Shown here in pieces: positions 8,861-17,251 of a stretch of 64,000 bases of DNA (the first letter of the stretch is position 1; every line of letters begins with the position of its first letter). This stretch comes from Marininema mesophilum. GTDB taxonomy: Bacteria > Bacillota > Bacilli > Thermoactinomycetales > DSM-45169. The notes below the pieces were generated by a model that saw only the letters and a list, made by a program, of their open reading frames with translations, had not been told where the DNA came from and made no database searches. The stretch spans positions 124,001-188,000 of the forward strand of contig NZ_FNNQ01000001.1 of assembly GCF_900106775.1 (NCBI RefSeq), in the 5' to 3' direction. Position numbers and translations under genes: made by a program.

Positions 8861-10489
8861 TTACGTCTGTGGATGAGTGCGGGCCATTTCTTCCTCGACT
8901 TCACTCCGATATTTTTCGAGTGTCTCTCCATCCCAGTCTTGCATTTGACCCATCCAAGCTAATACAGAGGAGAATGTTTCTTCGGCATGTTTTCGATTAA
9001 AGTAAAGATTACCAGTGCGACGGATTAAATAGTCAGCAGGAGTAACTGCCATCTCTTCCTCAATTGCATAGGCCACTTGTGCCTCTTCTAAATTAGCTGG
9101 TTCTTCTCCAGCGCGCTTCCATACCTCTGCCACATGACGCCCATACAAATAAACCAATTCCTCCGCTTTAGCTGGATCGGTTCCTTTATCTGTTAATCGC
9201 TGAATCCATTCCGCTTTAAATCGTTCAAAGCCTTTTGGCCCCATATCTCCACCACCACTAATGGGGAGACGATCTGTTTTACAAGGAACAAAGGAGGTTA
9301 CTCCTGCCCCTTCTAACCGCTTATTGACTAAATCGACTACTCGTTCTGCCATCTTACGAAATCCAGTCAGTTTACCACCTGCAATAGTGATAAGCCCTGT
9401 CTTTGATTCAAAGATTTCATCCTTACGGGATAGTTCAGATGGATCTTTTCCCTCTTCATGGATCAATGGACGAATTCCTGCCCATCCAGACTCCACATCT
9501 TGCGCAGTCAATTTTGCCTCAAGGAAGACAGAATTAATACCCTCTAGGAGATAATCCCGATCTTCTACCGTCATTGTTGGCTTATCGATTGACCCATTAT
9601 AGTTGGTATCGGTGGTACCAATATAGGTGACACCTGCGCGTGGGATGGCAAAGATCATCCGACCATCAGGAACATCAAAGTAGATAGGTTGTTTCAGCGG
9701 TAGACGCTCATGAGGGACAACGATATGCACCCCTTTAGTGAGGTGAAGTCGTTTACCGGATAGGGAAGCATCCTTCTCACGTAGTGTATCTACCCAAGGA
9801 CCTGCTGCGTTAACAACTTCCTTCGCCCTCACTTCATAGCTACCTCCGCCGACACGATCTTTAATCCGTGCCCCAAGGACGCGGTCATTTTCATAAATAA
9901 AGGATTCTGCCTCAGCATAGTTGACTGTCTTGGCACCAAGAGAAGCTGCTGTCTTCATTACTTCAACGGTAAGCCGTGCATCATCTGTACGGTATTCTAC
10001 ATAAAGACCAGACCCTTTTAATCCATCTCCCTTGAGCATGGGCTCTTGCCGTAAGGTCTCATCCTTAGACAACATCTTCCGACGCTCTTCTTTGATGACA
10101 CCTGCTAAGCGATCATAGACAGCCAGCCCAATAGAGGAGGAGAATTTACCATAAGTACCTCCCTGGTAAATCGGAAGCATCATCGGTTGAGGAATAACGA
10201 TATGAGGCGCTCTTTCAAAGAGTAGAGCCCGCTCTTGACCCACCTCTCTTACTAGGTTGATTTCAAATTGCTTAAGATAACGCAAACCACCATGAATCAG
10301 CTTTGTCGAACGACTGGACGTACCTCCGGCGTAGTCCTGTTTTTCTACAAGCCCTACTTTTAATCCCCGAGAAGCAGCATCCCATGCAATTCCTGCCCCT
10401 GTAATGCCTCCACCAATGACCAGTAAGTCCAGTTGATCCTCTTGCATTTCTTCTAAAAATCGAATTCGACTTTTCGCAGAAAATCTCAT
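8861..10489 (-). CDS. glpD: Aerobic glycerol-3-phosphate dehydrogenase
   Basis: A 542-residue FAD flavoprotein that oxidises glycerol-3-phosphate to dihydroxyacetone phosphate and passes electrons to menaquinone at the membrane. The N-terminal FAD dinucleotide fold shows DLLVIGGGITGAGIAWDAA and the GGTSSRSTKLIHGGLRYL signature. The C-terminal regulatory domain (DUF5597-like helical cap of GlpD) is complete. It lies 16 bp downstream of glpP and is therefore controlled by the antitermination leader upstream of glpP. Confidence 0.97.
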   Translation of the reverse strand: MRFSAKSRIRFLEEMQEDQLDLLVIGGGITGAGIAWDAASRGLKVGLVEKQDYAGGTSSRSTKLIHGGLRYLKQFEINLVREVGQERALLFERAPHIVIPQPMMLPIYQGGTYGKFSSSIGLAVYDRLAGVIKEERRKMLSKDETLRQEPMLKGDGLKGSGLYVEYRTDDARLTVEVMKTAASLGAKTVNYAEAESFIYENDRVLGARIKDRVGGGSYEVRAKEVVNAAGPWVDTLREKDASLSGKRLHLTKGVHIVVPHERLPLKQPIYFDVPDGRMIFAIPRAGVTYIGTTDTNYNGSIDKPTMTVEDRDYLLEGINSVFLEAKLTAQDVESGWAGIRPLIHEEGKDPSELSRKDEIFESKTGLITIAGGKLTGFRKMAERVVDLVNKRLEGAGVTSFVPCKTDRLPISGGGDMGPKGFERFKAEWIQRLTDKGTDPAKAEELVYLYGRHVAEVWKRAGEEPANLEEAQVAYAIEEEMAVTPADYLIRRTGNLYFNRKHAEETFSSVLAWMGQMQDWDGETLEKYRSEVEEEMARTHPQT

Positions 10490-10505
10490 GATGAAATCCT
10501 TCCCT

Positions 10506-11093
10506 TCATTTTTTTATAGGGTAACCATCATATGACCACAGCTCGTGACGACTCACTGAAACAGCACTGGCTCCGTTTTTAAAGGCATTCTCCACATCGT
10601 ATCTTTCTCTTAATAATCCACCTGCTACGATAGGAATATCACTCTTTTTGCGAAGGTCTTTAAAGACCCAGGATGGGATCACACCAGGCATTATTTCAGT
10701 AGCATCCGCCTTGGATTGCTTCAGCAAATTGATCCCCGTTTCTACGGACATGCCATCAGGAATAAATAGGCGCTGGATTGCAAACAACCCTTCCTCCCGG
10801 GCAAATCGGACTAAATTCGTCCTTGTAGAAAGAATTCCATCTGGGTGAATGACTTTTTTAAGGTATTGTAGTGCGGCACGATCATTGCCAAGTCCTTGCG
10901 CTAAATCTAAATGGATATAGACTAGCTTTCCCATATTTCTCACACAGTCCACGGTTTGCTTCAACGTATTGATTTCCCCTGCTAATAGAAAACAAACGGT
11001 GGGTTTTGAATCTTTCAACGCATTTAAGTCCTCTTCACTCCTTACAGCAGCGATAACAGGATGCCGCTGGATTGCCTGCTTAAAGTCACCCAT
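10506..11093 (-). CDS. glpP: GlpP, glycerol-3-phosphate-responsive mRNA antiterminator
   Basis: A 195-residue TIM-barrel-like protein. In Bacillus it binds leader mRNA in the presence of glycerol-3-phosphate and prevents termination ahead of glp genes. Visible family segments are HPVIAAVR near the N-terminus, VYIHLDLAQGLGND, GILSTR, TEIMPGVIP and PIVAGGLL. The start is the ATG at 11093, preceded by GGAAGGGG. A longer reading to 11135 would run into the terminator hairpin. The order glpF-glpK-glpP-glpD differs from Bacillus, where glpP comes first. Placing glpP behind its own type of leader implies autoregulation. Confidence 0.93.
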   Translation of the reverse strand: MGDFKQAIQRHPVIAAVRSEEDLNALKDSKPTVCFLLAGEINTLKQTVDCVRNMGKLVYIHLDLAQGLGNDRAALQYLKKVIHPDGILSTRTNLVRFAREEGLFAIQRLFIPDGMSVETGINLLKQSKADATEIMPGVIPSWVFKDLRKKSDIPIVAGGLLRERYDVENAFKNGASAVSVSRHELWSYDGYPIKK

Positions 11094-11120
11094 TTTTTGT
11101 AACCCCTTCCTGAAAAATGC

Positions 11121-11185
11121 AAAAAGAGTCCCCACCTATGGTGTAGTCATCCACCCGGGTGAGGGACTCTCTTATCGTCTCCAGT
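11121..11185 (-). promoter_or_regulatory. glpP-glpD leader: GlpP recognition motif plus terminator
   Basis: Reading the minus strand, the motif ACTGGAGACGATAAGAG (11169-11185) runs directly into a hairpin with arms at 11158-11170 and 11125-11136 (12 pairs with one bulge) and a run of five T. The ATG of glpP follows after about 28 bp. The same motif-hairpin arrangement precedes glpF (14 of 17 motif bases identical). This is the arrangement expected for GlpP antitermination. That GlpP binds here is inferred, not shown by the sequence. Confidence 0.75.
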
Positions 11186-11250
11186 CCCAATAACTCCGAT
11201 ACAATTTTCCTACTGCTATTGTACACCCTTTCCTGTGGAAAGGAAACCCC

Positions 11251-12762
11251 TTAGATTGTCACTTCGGAGCGAGACATAGTACGAGAGACAGCATCTTTCC
11301 AGCCTTTATAAAGGGCTTCACGCTCTTCTTCCTTCATCTCAGGCTTAAACTTCGCATCAATAGCCCAGTTTTCTCGAATCTCTTCTTTATTGTTCCAGTA
11401 TCCTACAGCTAGACCAGCAAGATAAGCAGCACCAAGAGCAGTGGTTTCGTTCACTTTCGGCCGTTCCACATTAGCCTGTAGAATATCTGATTGGAACTGC
11501 ATCAAGAAGCTATTCAGAGCAGCGCCACCATCCACATTCAATTGTGTCAGGTGAATCGACGCATCTTGTTCCATCGCAGTCAATACATCGCGTGTCTGAT
11601 AAGCGAGGGATTCTAGAGCAGCTCGAGCCAAGTGATCGCGGCTCGTACCTCGGGTGAGCCCGAAAATAGCTCCTCGTGCCTCTTGATCCCAGTATGGAGC
11701 ACCTAGACCAACAAAGGCGGGTACAAAGTAGACCCCTTCATTAGAGGAAAGATTACGAGCCATTCCTTCAGAGTCAGCGGCTTTCTCCAAGATTTCCAAG
11801 CCATCCCGTAGCCATTGGATCGCTGCCCCTGCGATAAAGATACTTCCTTCCAGGGCATATTCCACCTTACCATCTACACCCCAAGCAATTGTGGTTAGCA
11901 AGCCATTGGAAGAAGGAATTGCCCGCTCCCCTGTATTCATCAACATGAAGCAACCAGTACCATAGGTATTTTTGGCCATTCCTTTATCAAAGCATGCCTG
12001 ACCAAAGAGAGCTGCTTGTTGGTCCCCAGCTGCACCAGCGATCGGAACCTCCAAGCCGAAAAACACATCCTTGGTTGTATTGCCGTACACTTTACTTGAA
12101 GGAACAACCTCAGGCAACATGGCACGTGGAACATCCAGGTGTTTTAGGAGTTCCTCATCCCAATCCAAGTCGTGAATATTGTACATCAATGTACGGGAAG
12201 CATTGGTATAATCCGTTACATGAACGGCTCCACCAGTCAGTTTCCAGATCAACCAGGTATCAATGGTGCCAAAAAGGAGTTCGCCTCGTTCTGCCTTCTC
12301 CCTTGATCCCTCTACCTTGTCGAGAATCCACTTTACTTTCGTACCTGAGAAATAAGCATCCACCACTAAACCTGTCTTACTTCGGAAGGTCGATTCCAAA
12401 CCTTTTTCCTTTAGCTCTTCACAAATGTCTGCTGTTTGACGGCTTTGCCAAACAATTGCATTATAGATGGGTTTCCCAGTGTTTTTATCCCAAACTACTG
12501 CGGTTTCCCTTTGATTAGTAATTCCGATACCTGCTATGTGCTTAGGTTGGATAGCTCCTTTTTCAAATAACTCTTTCATTACATCCAATGTACCTTGCCA
12601 AATCTCTTCAGCATCATGCTCTACCCAACCTGGTTCAGGAAAAATTTGAGTAAATTCCTGTTGACTAACCCCTTTGCTTTCCCCTTTTCTATTAAATATC
12701 ATCGCCCGTGTACTTGTGGTACCTTGGTCGATCGCCAACATAAATTGATCATCTTTACTCAT
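11251..12762 (-). CDS. glpK: Glycerol kinase
   Basis: A 503-residue FGGY kinase phosphorylating glycerol to glycerol-3-phosphate. The N-terminal phosphate-binding loop reads AIDQGTTSTRA. The substrate regions GITNQRET and WDKNTG follow, and the C-terminal lobe has GGAALNSFLMQFQSDI. The HPr-phosphorylatable histidine region of Gram-positive GlpK lies around residues 225-235, but I see no clear His match there (FFGLEV follows KDV). It is downstream of glpF on the same strand, with a 123-bp gap containing an inverted repeat. Confidence 0.97.
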   Translation of the reverse strand: MSKDDQFMLAIDQGTTSTRAMIFNRKGESKGVSQQEFTQIFPEPGWVEHDAEEIWQGTLDVMKELFEKGAIQPKHIAGIGITNQRETAVVWDKNTGKPIYNAIVWQSRQTADICEELKEKGLESTFRSKTGLVVDAYFSGTKVKWILDKVEGSREKAERGELLFGTIDTWLIWKLTGGAVHVTDYTNASRTLMYNIHDLDWDEELLKHLDVPRAMLPEVVPSSKVYGNTTKDVFFGLEVPIAGAAGDQQAALFGQACFDKGMAKNTYGTGCFMLMNTGERAIPSSNGLLTTIAWGVDGKVEYALEGSIFIAGAAIQWLRDGLEILEKAADSEGMARNLSSNEGVYFVPAFVGLGAPYWDQEARGAIFGLTRGTSRDHLARAALESLAYQTRDVLTAMEQDASIHLTQLNVDGGAALNSFLMQFQSDILQANVERPKVNETTALGAAYLAGLAVGYWNNKEEIRENWAIDAKFKPEMKEEEREALYKGWKDAVSRTMSRSEVTI

Positions 12763-12813
12763 TTCTTTTCCCCTTTTCTATTCTCTAGTGGCTCATCCTA
12801 TTTACATCTATTG

Positions 12814-12831
12814 TAACCTTTTCATAGGTTA
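12814..12831. promoter_or_regulatory. Inverted repeat TAACCT-N6-AGGTTA upstream of glpK
   Basis: A perfect 6-bp inverted repeat lies in the glpF-glpK gap. A near-identical element (N5 spacer) occurs at 13982-13998, beyond the glpF promoter. It looks like an operator for a dimeric regulator. No binding protein can be assigned. Confidence 0.35.
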
Positions 12832-12885
12832 ATCGATGCCTTATTGCCCAATTTCCATATTCAGTTTATGTTAGCACAACTTTTT

Positions 12886-13734
12886 CTAACTGTGCTCTCT
12901 AAACGCTTTATTTTTCACTTGTCCTACAGGTGCTTTGCTTTGTGCAAGATATCGACGAACCATCAAATCATAGATCAATGCCCCAGCTAACCCGCCAAGG
13001 ATAGGAGCAACAATCGGCACCCATGCATAACCACCAGGTCCGGGCACACCAACCGAATCCCAACCAGCCAACCAAGCAAAGAGTTTTGGACCGAAGTCAC
13101 GTGCGGGATTTAGTGCAAAACCCGTCAAGTTACCAAAGGAAGCTCCGATAATTGCCACGGTAAACCCGATTAAAAGTGGTCCAACATTTTTTAACTGCTC
13201 AAACAGTGGGTTGCGATCATCGGTTACTCCAAGAATGACAACCAACAAAAACGCAGTGATGCTAAATTCTACGATGAAGGCGTCCCAATTGGTCAGGAAT
13301 GAAGCAGGGTAGGTGGAGAAGATCCCAGCAGTTTTCACACTTTCCGCTGATCCTCGTACCATATTATGCACATCTTCAAACTGGAGAAAAGCTTTCCGAT
13401 AAATTCCATACACCACTGCAGCGCCTGCAAAAGCACCTGCCACTTGGGATACAATGTAAGGGATTACATTTTTGGCAGGAAAATCACGAAACACCGCATT
13501 GGCAATCGTTACTGCAGGATTAATATGAGTCCCAGAAATCGCACCCGTTACATAGATAGCCATCGTAACGGCTAGCCCCCAGATCAATGAAATCTCCCAT
13601 TGTCCGAGATTCGCTTTATTAAGTACTAATCCAGCCACAGTACCACAACCGATAAAAATGAGCATAAAAGTCCCTAGGAATTCCGACAGCATCTGACCAC
13701 GTAACTTTTTATCCAACTTTACACTCCCTTTCAT
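12886..13734 (-). CDS. glpF: Glycerol uptake facilitator (aquaglyceroporin)
   Basis: A 282-residue membrane channel of the MIP family with six hydrophobic helices and two half-helices. Both NPA boxes are present (HINPAVTIAN and LNPARDFGPK). The Asp after the second box is typical of glycerol-conducting members, as opposed to pure water channels. It opens the glycerol operon behind a promoter, a cre site and a GlpP-type leader. Confidence 0.96.
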   Translation of the reverse strand: MKGSVKLDKKLRGQMLSEFLGTFMLIFIGCGTVAGLVLNKANLGQWEISLIWGLAVTMAIYVTGAISGTHINPAVTIANAVFRDFPAKNVIPYIVSQVAGAFAGAAVVYGIYRKAFLQFEDVHNMVRGSAESVKTAGIFSTYPASFLTNWDAFIVEFSITAFLLVVILGVTDDRNPLFEQLKNVGPLLIGFTVAIIGASFGNLTGFALNPARDFGPKLFAWLAGWDSVGVPGPGGYAWVPIVAPILGGLAGALIYDLMVRRYLAQSKAPVGQVKNKAFREHS

Positions 13735-13767
13735 ATCCAGTTTTGATAATACTTACCGAGGCGAAGC

Positions 13768-13842
13768 AAAAAGGACGTACTGCTCCAAGGTGATCACATG
13801 TAATGGACCCTAGATGCAGTACGACCTCTCCTCGTCTCCGGT
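13768..13842 (-). promoter_or_regulatory. glpF leader: GlpP recognition motif plus terminator
   Basis: Minus-strand ACCGGAGACGAGGAGAG (13826-13842) is followed by a hairpin with arms at 13816-13827 and 13772-13783 (11 of 12 pairs, 32-nt loop) and five T residues, then the glpF start about 34 bp further on. Position and similarity to the glpP leader support glycerol-3-phosphate-dependent antitermination. Confidence 0.77.
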
Positions 13843-13846
13843 CGCT

Positions 13847-13860
13847 TGACAGCGTTTTCA
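13847..13860 (-). promoter_or_regulatory. cre operator (CcpA site) in the glpF leader
   Basis: Minus-strand TGAAAACGCTGTCA matches the catabolite-responsive element consensus TGWAANCGNTNWCA at every position. It sits about 15 bp downstream of the -10 box, where CcpA would block elongation or promoter clearance. Glycerol use should therefore be repressed by preferred sugars. Confidence 0.8.
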
Positions 13861-13874
13861 ACTGTACAGCTTCA

Positions 13875-13903
13875 ATTATATGGGATACTGCTAGATCGAT
13901 CAA
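13875..13903 (-). promoter_or_regulatory. Sigma-A promoter of the glpFK(PD) operon
   Basis: Minus-strand TTGATC (13898-13903) and a perfect TATAAT (13875-13880) are separated by 17 bp, upstream of the cre site and leader. Confidence 0.8.
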
Positions 13904-13980
13904 GACTTTTTAACTACCAATAACTGTCTCATATAAACACATTTCTTCTTCCCAATGCAATATCCTACTTACTTTATCCT

Positions 13981-13999
13981 CTAACCTTTAAAAGGTTAG
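13981..13999. promoter_or_regulatory. 19-bp palindrome CTAACCTTT-A-AAAGGTTAG
   Basis: A perfect 9-bp inverted repeat lies about 80 bp upstream of the glpF -35 box and 60 bp past the ROK gene stop. It is not followed by a T run, so it is more likely an operator than a terminator. It shares TAACCT/AGGTTA half-sites with 12814-12831. Confidence 0.35.
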
Positions 14000-14057
14000 C
14001 GAATATTTTATTTTAATACGACTTATGCAAGAGATCCAATTTTCATTCAATCAAGTT

Positions 14058-15263
14058 TTAGTGTTGCGGTTGAAATAATTTCTGCAGAACAAGGGTAAAT
14101 GCACCGATGGCTCCCCCATTCTTGCCAAGTCCTGTCGGTAGAATCGTTACATCAGCAACAGGAGTTGCTAGGGCCCTCCGTTCTACAGTTTCTCTAATAG
14201 TATTGACTACAAATGGTGCCTGATTAATCATCTCCCCACATAAGATAATGCGTCGAGGGTTAAATAAATTAACTACATTAGCTAATCCAATCCCTAAGTA
14301 CCCTCCTATATCAATTAATACTTCCATAGCAAAAGCATCCCCTATACGGGCTGCTTCAAAAATCTTTCTGCTGGTCAAAGTTCCTTTGCTGTGCGCCAAC
14401 AATGAGACAACCCCAGCATCCAGACCCTCTTGTACTCGCTTAATCATGGCAGAACTGGATGCAAATACTTCTAAGCAACCACGATTCCCACATCGACACA
14501 GAGGTCCATCACTATCTACGGTGGTATGTCCCAACTCCCCTGCTGTAAAGGAGGGGCCATAAACCAGGTTCTTTTTCATCACAAAGGCGGCACCTACTTC
14601 TGCACCAATGTCCACACTAATAAAATCCTCTACCTCCAAGCCTTCACCAAACCAACTTTCTCCCATCGCTAAGGTGCGTACACCGTTTTCCACTTCCACA
14701 GGCACAGCAAACTCACGCTCTAGAATATCTCGTAAAGGAATATTCTGTAAATGTAAGTTAGGACTACAGAGTGATATCCCTCGTTCATTGTCTACCCAAC
14801 CGTTCATTCCAACCCCCATGCCAAGAAGTGGGCGCCCACTCCTGCTTATCGGAGCTGCCAATTGATGAATAACATCGATAATTGATCGGATATACACGGC
14901 TCGATCAGGATTGGGAGGAATCAACGCCTCTGCTTCCCCTTCAATATTTCCATCAAGATCAGCGGATAAGGCGTGTATTCGGTCGACTCCAGCATATACA
15001 CCGATTACTCCAAAAGTAGAGGCGTTGATACGCAGTAAAATCGGCTTTCGTCCCCCAGTCGATTCCCCCAATTCGCACTCTACAACAATCCCCGCATCTA
15101 GCAATTCCCCTACAATATTCGTCACAGTGGGTGGTGTTAATTGAGTCACCTTCGCAATCTCGGCACGGGGAATGGGTCCCTGTTGGCGAATCACATTGAG
15201 AATAATCGATTTATTGATGGACTTCATCCATCGGAAACTACCCGTTTGCACCATTCGGGTCAT
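14058..15263 (-). CDS. ROK-family (XylR/NagC-like) transcriptional regulator
   Basis: A roughly 401-residue repressor-type protein. The N-terminal winged helix (IPRAEIAKVTQLTPPTVTNI) is followed by a sugar-kinase-like ROK domain with the zinc-site signature CRCGNRGCLEV and GELGHTTVD. I take the ATG at 15263, with AAAGGA about 10 bases before it. A TTG at 15323 would add 20 residues but its nearest GGAGG is too distant. It is divergent from the phosphoglucomutase gene, so sugar-phosphate control of that gene is plausible. The ligand is unknown. Confidence 0.87.
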   Translation of the reverse strand: MTRMVQTGSFRWMKSINKSIILNVIRQQGPIPRAEIAKVTQLTPPTVTNIVGELLDAGIVVECELGESTGGRKPILLRINASTFGVIGVYAGVDRIHALSADLDGNIEGEAEALIPPNPDRAVYIRSIIDVIHQLAAPISRSGRPLLGMGVGMNGWVDNERGISLCSPNLHLQNIPLRDILEREFAVPVEVENGVRTLAMGESWFGEGLEVEDFISVDIGAEVGAAFVMKKNLVYGPSFTAGELGHTTVDSDGPLCRCGNRGCLEVFASSSAMIKRVQEGLDAGVVSLLAHSKGTLTSRKIFEAARIGDAFAMEVLIDIGGYLGIGLANVVNLFNPRRIILCGEMINQAPFVVNTIRETVERRALATPVADVTILPTGLGKNGGAIGAFTLVLQKLFQPQH

Positions 15264-15471
15264 CGACGTCACGTCCTTTTTTCCGCTTGCGGCGGGACTT
15301 CGTAACCTTTCACCCTTGCTCAATCGAATGATTCACTTTCTCATATCCTCCAACTTATTGTTATTTATAAAAAGCCGTATAGCATAAGGCATTTTATTTA
15401 TGGAATAAACAAGCTAAACCTATTCTATCCAAGAAAGGCAAATGAAACAACTTAAAAGTGAGGGGAAATCA

Positions 15472-17154
15472 ATGAATGAACACTATAATCGCTGGTTGCA
15501 TCATAGGGGTTTAGATCCTGACTTAATGCAGGAACTGCTTTTATTATCCCAGGATGAGATCGAGGATTGCTTCTACCGCCATTTGGATTTTGGTACCGCT
15601 GGCATGCGCGGCCTTCTAGGACCCGGGATTAATCGGATGAATCTCTACACGGTACGTCGTGTAACGGAGGGTCTTGCTCGTACTCTGATCGCTCAAGGAG
15701 ATGATACACGAAAGCGGGGGGTAGCAATCGCCTATGACTCACGCCGCTTCTCCCCGGAATTCGGCGCAGAAGCTGCAGGAACCTTGGCCTCTCATTCGGT
15801 CCGTGTATATCTCTACCCCTCTCTTCGTCCCACACCGATGCTTTCCTATGCGGTTCGTCACTTAGGAGCTGCCGCCGGCATTATGATCACGGCTAGCCAT
15901 AATCCAGCATCCTACAATGGCTACAAAGTCTATGGTAGCGATGGTGCACAAATGCCCCCCCACCGTGTCGATAAAATTCTGCAAGCATTAGCCGGTATCG
16001 ATGAATTGGCGTTACCCTCCCACTCCTTACAAGACGGTATTGCTTCTGGTTGGATTAAAGAGATCGGCAGTGAAGTGGACACTGCCTATTACAATCATGT
16101 ACTCTCCCTTTCTCATGAAAACAACGCTACCGCTAACCAACAGTTAAAGGTGATTTTCACACCTCTCCATGGCACAGGCAATCGACCTGTCCGCCATATC
16201 TTAGGTGAGCTGGGTTTTACCCAAGTACACACCGTCTCAGCCCAGGAAACACCCGATCCAGATTTCCCAACGGTCTCCGCCCCTAATCCAGAGGAGCATG
16301 ACGTATTTACCCTTGCACTTACAGAAGCCGAACAATATACCGCCGATATCGTCATCGGTACAGACCCCGATGCAGATCGCCTAGGACTATACGCCCGAAA
16401 TCCAGCTGGAAACTATACTGCCTTTAATGGAAATCAAATTGGTGCGCTTCTCCTCCACTATACTCTCGAACGTAAAGCTGCTAAAGGGGAGTTGTCCTCC
16501 CAAGGCATTGTTCTTAAATCCATCGTTACCTCTGAAATGGGTCGTTCGATTGCTTCCTCCTTTGGGGTGAAAATGGAGGACACGCTGACTGGTTTCAAAT
16601 ATATCGCTGAGAAGGTTGATAGATACGAAGCACTAAACACTCCATTTCTATTCGGTTATGAGGAAAGTTATGGATACCTCCTTGGTTCCTTTGTTCGCGA
16701 TAAAGATGCTATCCAGGCGGCAATGATGTGTTGTGAAATGGCTGCTTATTACAAACAAGCGCAGAATCTCACACTCACAGAAGTTCTGGAAATTTTATAT
16801 CAGCAACACGGCGCTTATATAGAGTCCATTTTTTCTTTTACCTTTCAAGGGAAAAAGGGACTAGAGAAAATGTCCACGCTAATGGATACCTTACGCAACC
16901 AACCTCTAAAACAAATTGCCGATCTACCCATCGCACAGGTAAAAGATTATCGTCTTGGCATCGATCACCTACCAAAAGCGAATGTCCTTAAATATCTTTG
17001 CACGGATAATAGCTGGGTAGCTATCCGTCCCTCTGGAACTGAGCCCAAAATCAAATTTTACATTAGCGCTGTTGCTGACATCATTGACGCTGCACAGGAG
17101 AAGAAGAAGCGAATGGAAAAGGATCTCCGTGATCGACTGGAAACCTCCCTATAA
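15472..17154 (+). CDS. pgcA: Alpha-phosphoglucomutase / phosphomannomutase
   Basis: A 560-residue phosphohexomutase interconverting glucose-1-phosphate and glucose-6-phosphate. It feeds UDP-glucose for lipids and teichoic acids. Family marks: FGTAGMRGLLGPGINRMN, the phosphoserine loop TASHNPASYNGYK, the metal loop DPDADRLG and the phosphate loop RPSGTEPKIKFY near the C-terminus. The ATG at 15472 is preferred because GAGGGG lies six bases before it and the start then matches Bacillus PgcA. An in-frame ATG at 15442 would add ten residues. It ends at a bidirectional terminator shared with pgi. Confidence 0.93.
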   Translation: MNEHYNRWLHHRGLDPDLMQELLLLSQDEIEDCFYRHLDFGTAGMRGLLGPGINRMNLYTVRRVTEGLARTLIAQGDDTRKRGVAIAYDSRRFSPEFGAEAAGTLASHSVRVYLYPSLRPTPMLSYAVRHLGAAAGIMITASHNPASYNGYKVYGSDGAQMPPHRVDKILQALAGIDELALPSHSLQDGIASGWIKEIGSEVDTAYYNHVLSLSHENNATANQQLKVIFTPLHGTGNRPVRHILGELGFTQVHTVSAQETPDPDFPTVSAPNPEEHDVFTLALTEAEQYTADIVIGTDPDADRLGLYARNPAGNYTAFNGNQIGALLLHYTLERKAAKGELSSQGIVLKSIVTSEMGRSIASSFGVKMEDTLTGFKYIAEKVDRYEALNTPFLFGYEESYGYLLGSFVRDKDAIQAAMMCCEMAAYYKQAQNLTLTEVLEILYQQHGAYIESIFSFTFQGKKGLEKMSTLMDTLRNQPLKQIADLPIAQVKDYRLGIDHLPKANVLKYLCTDNSWVAIRPSGTEPKIKFYISAVADIIDAAQEKKKRMEKDLRDRLETSL

Positions 17155-17192
17155 CTCTTTCATTTACTTATTCTGTCACCTAAAACAACCAA

Positions 17193-17226
17193 AAAAAGGA
17201 ACTCCTTTTTCGGAGTTCCTTTTTTG
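17193..17226. terminator. Bidirectional terminator between pgcA and pgi
   Basis: AAGGAACTCC pairs with GGAGTTCCTT, flanked by A and T runs on both sides. It serves the plus-strand pgcA and minus-strand pgi, which converge here. Confidence 0.9.
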
Positions 17227-17251
17227 CTTAGAGTTTTTTTCGCTTATGGAA

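Noticed and set aside
11994..12518. 174-codon plus-strand frame inside glpK
   Set aside because: It overlaps the conserved core of glycerol kinase on the other strand and shows no known domain.
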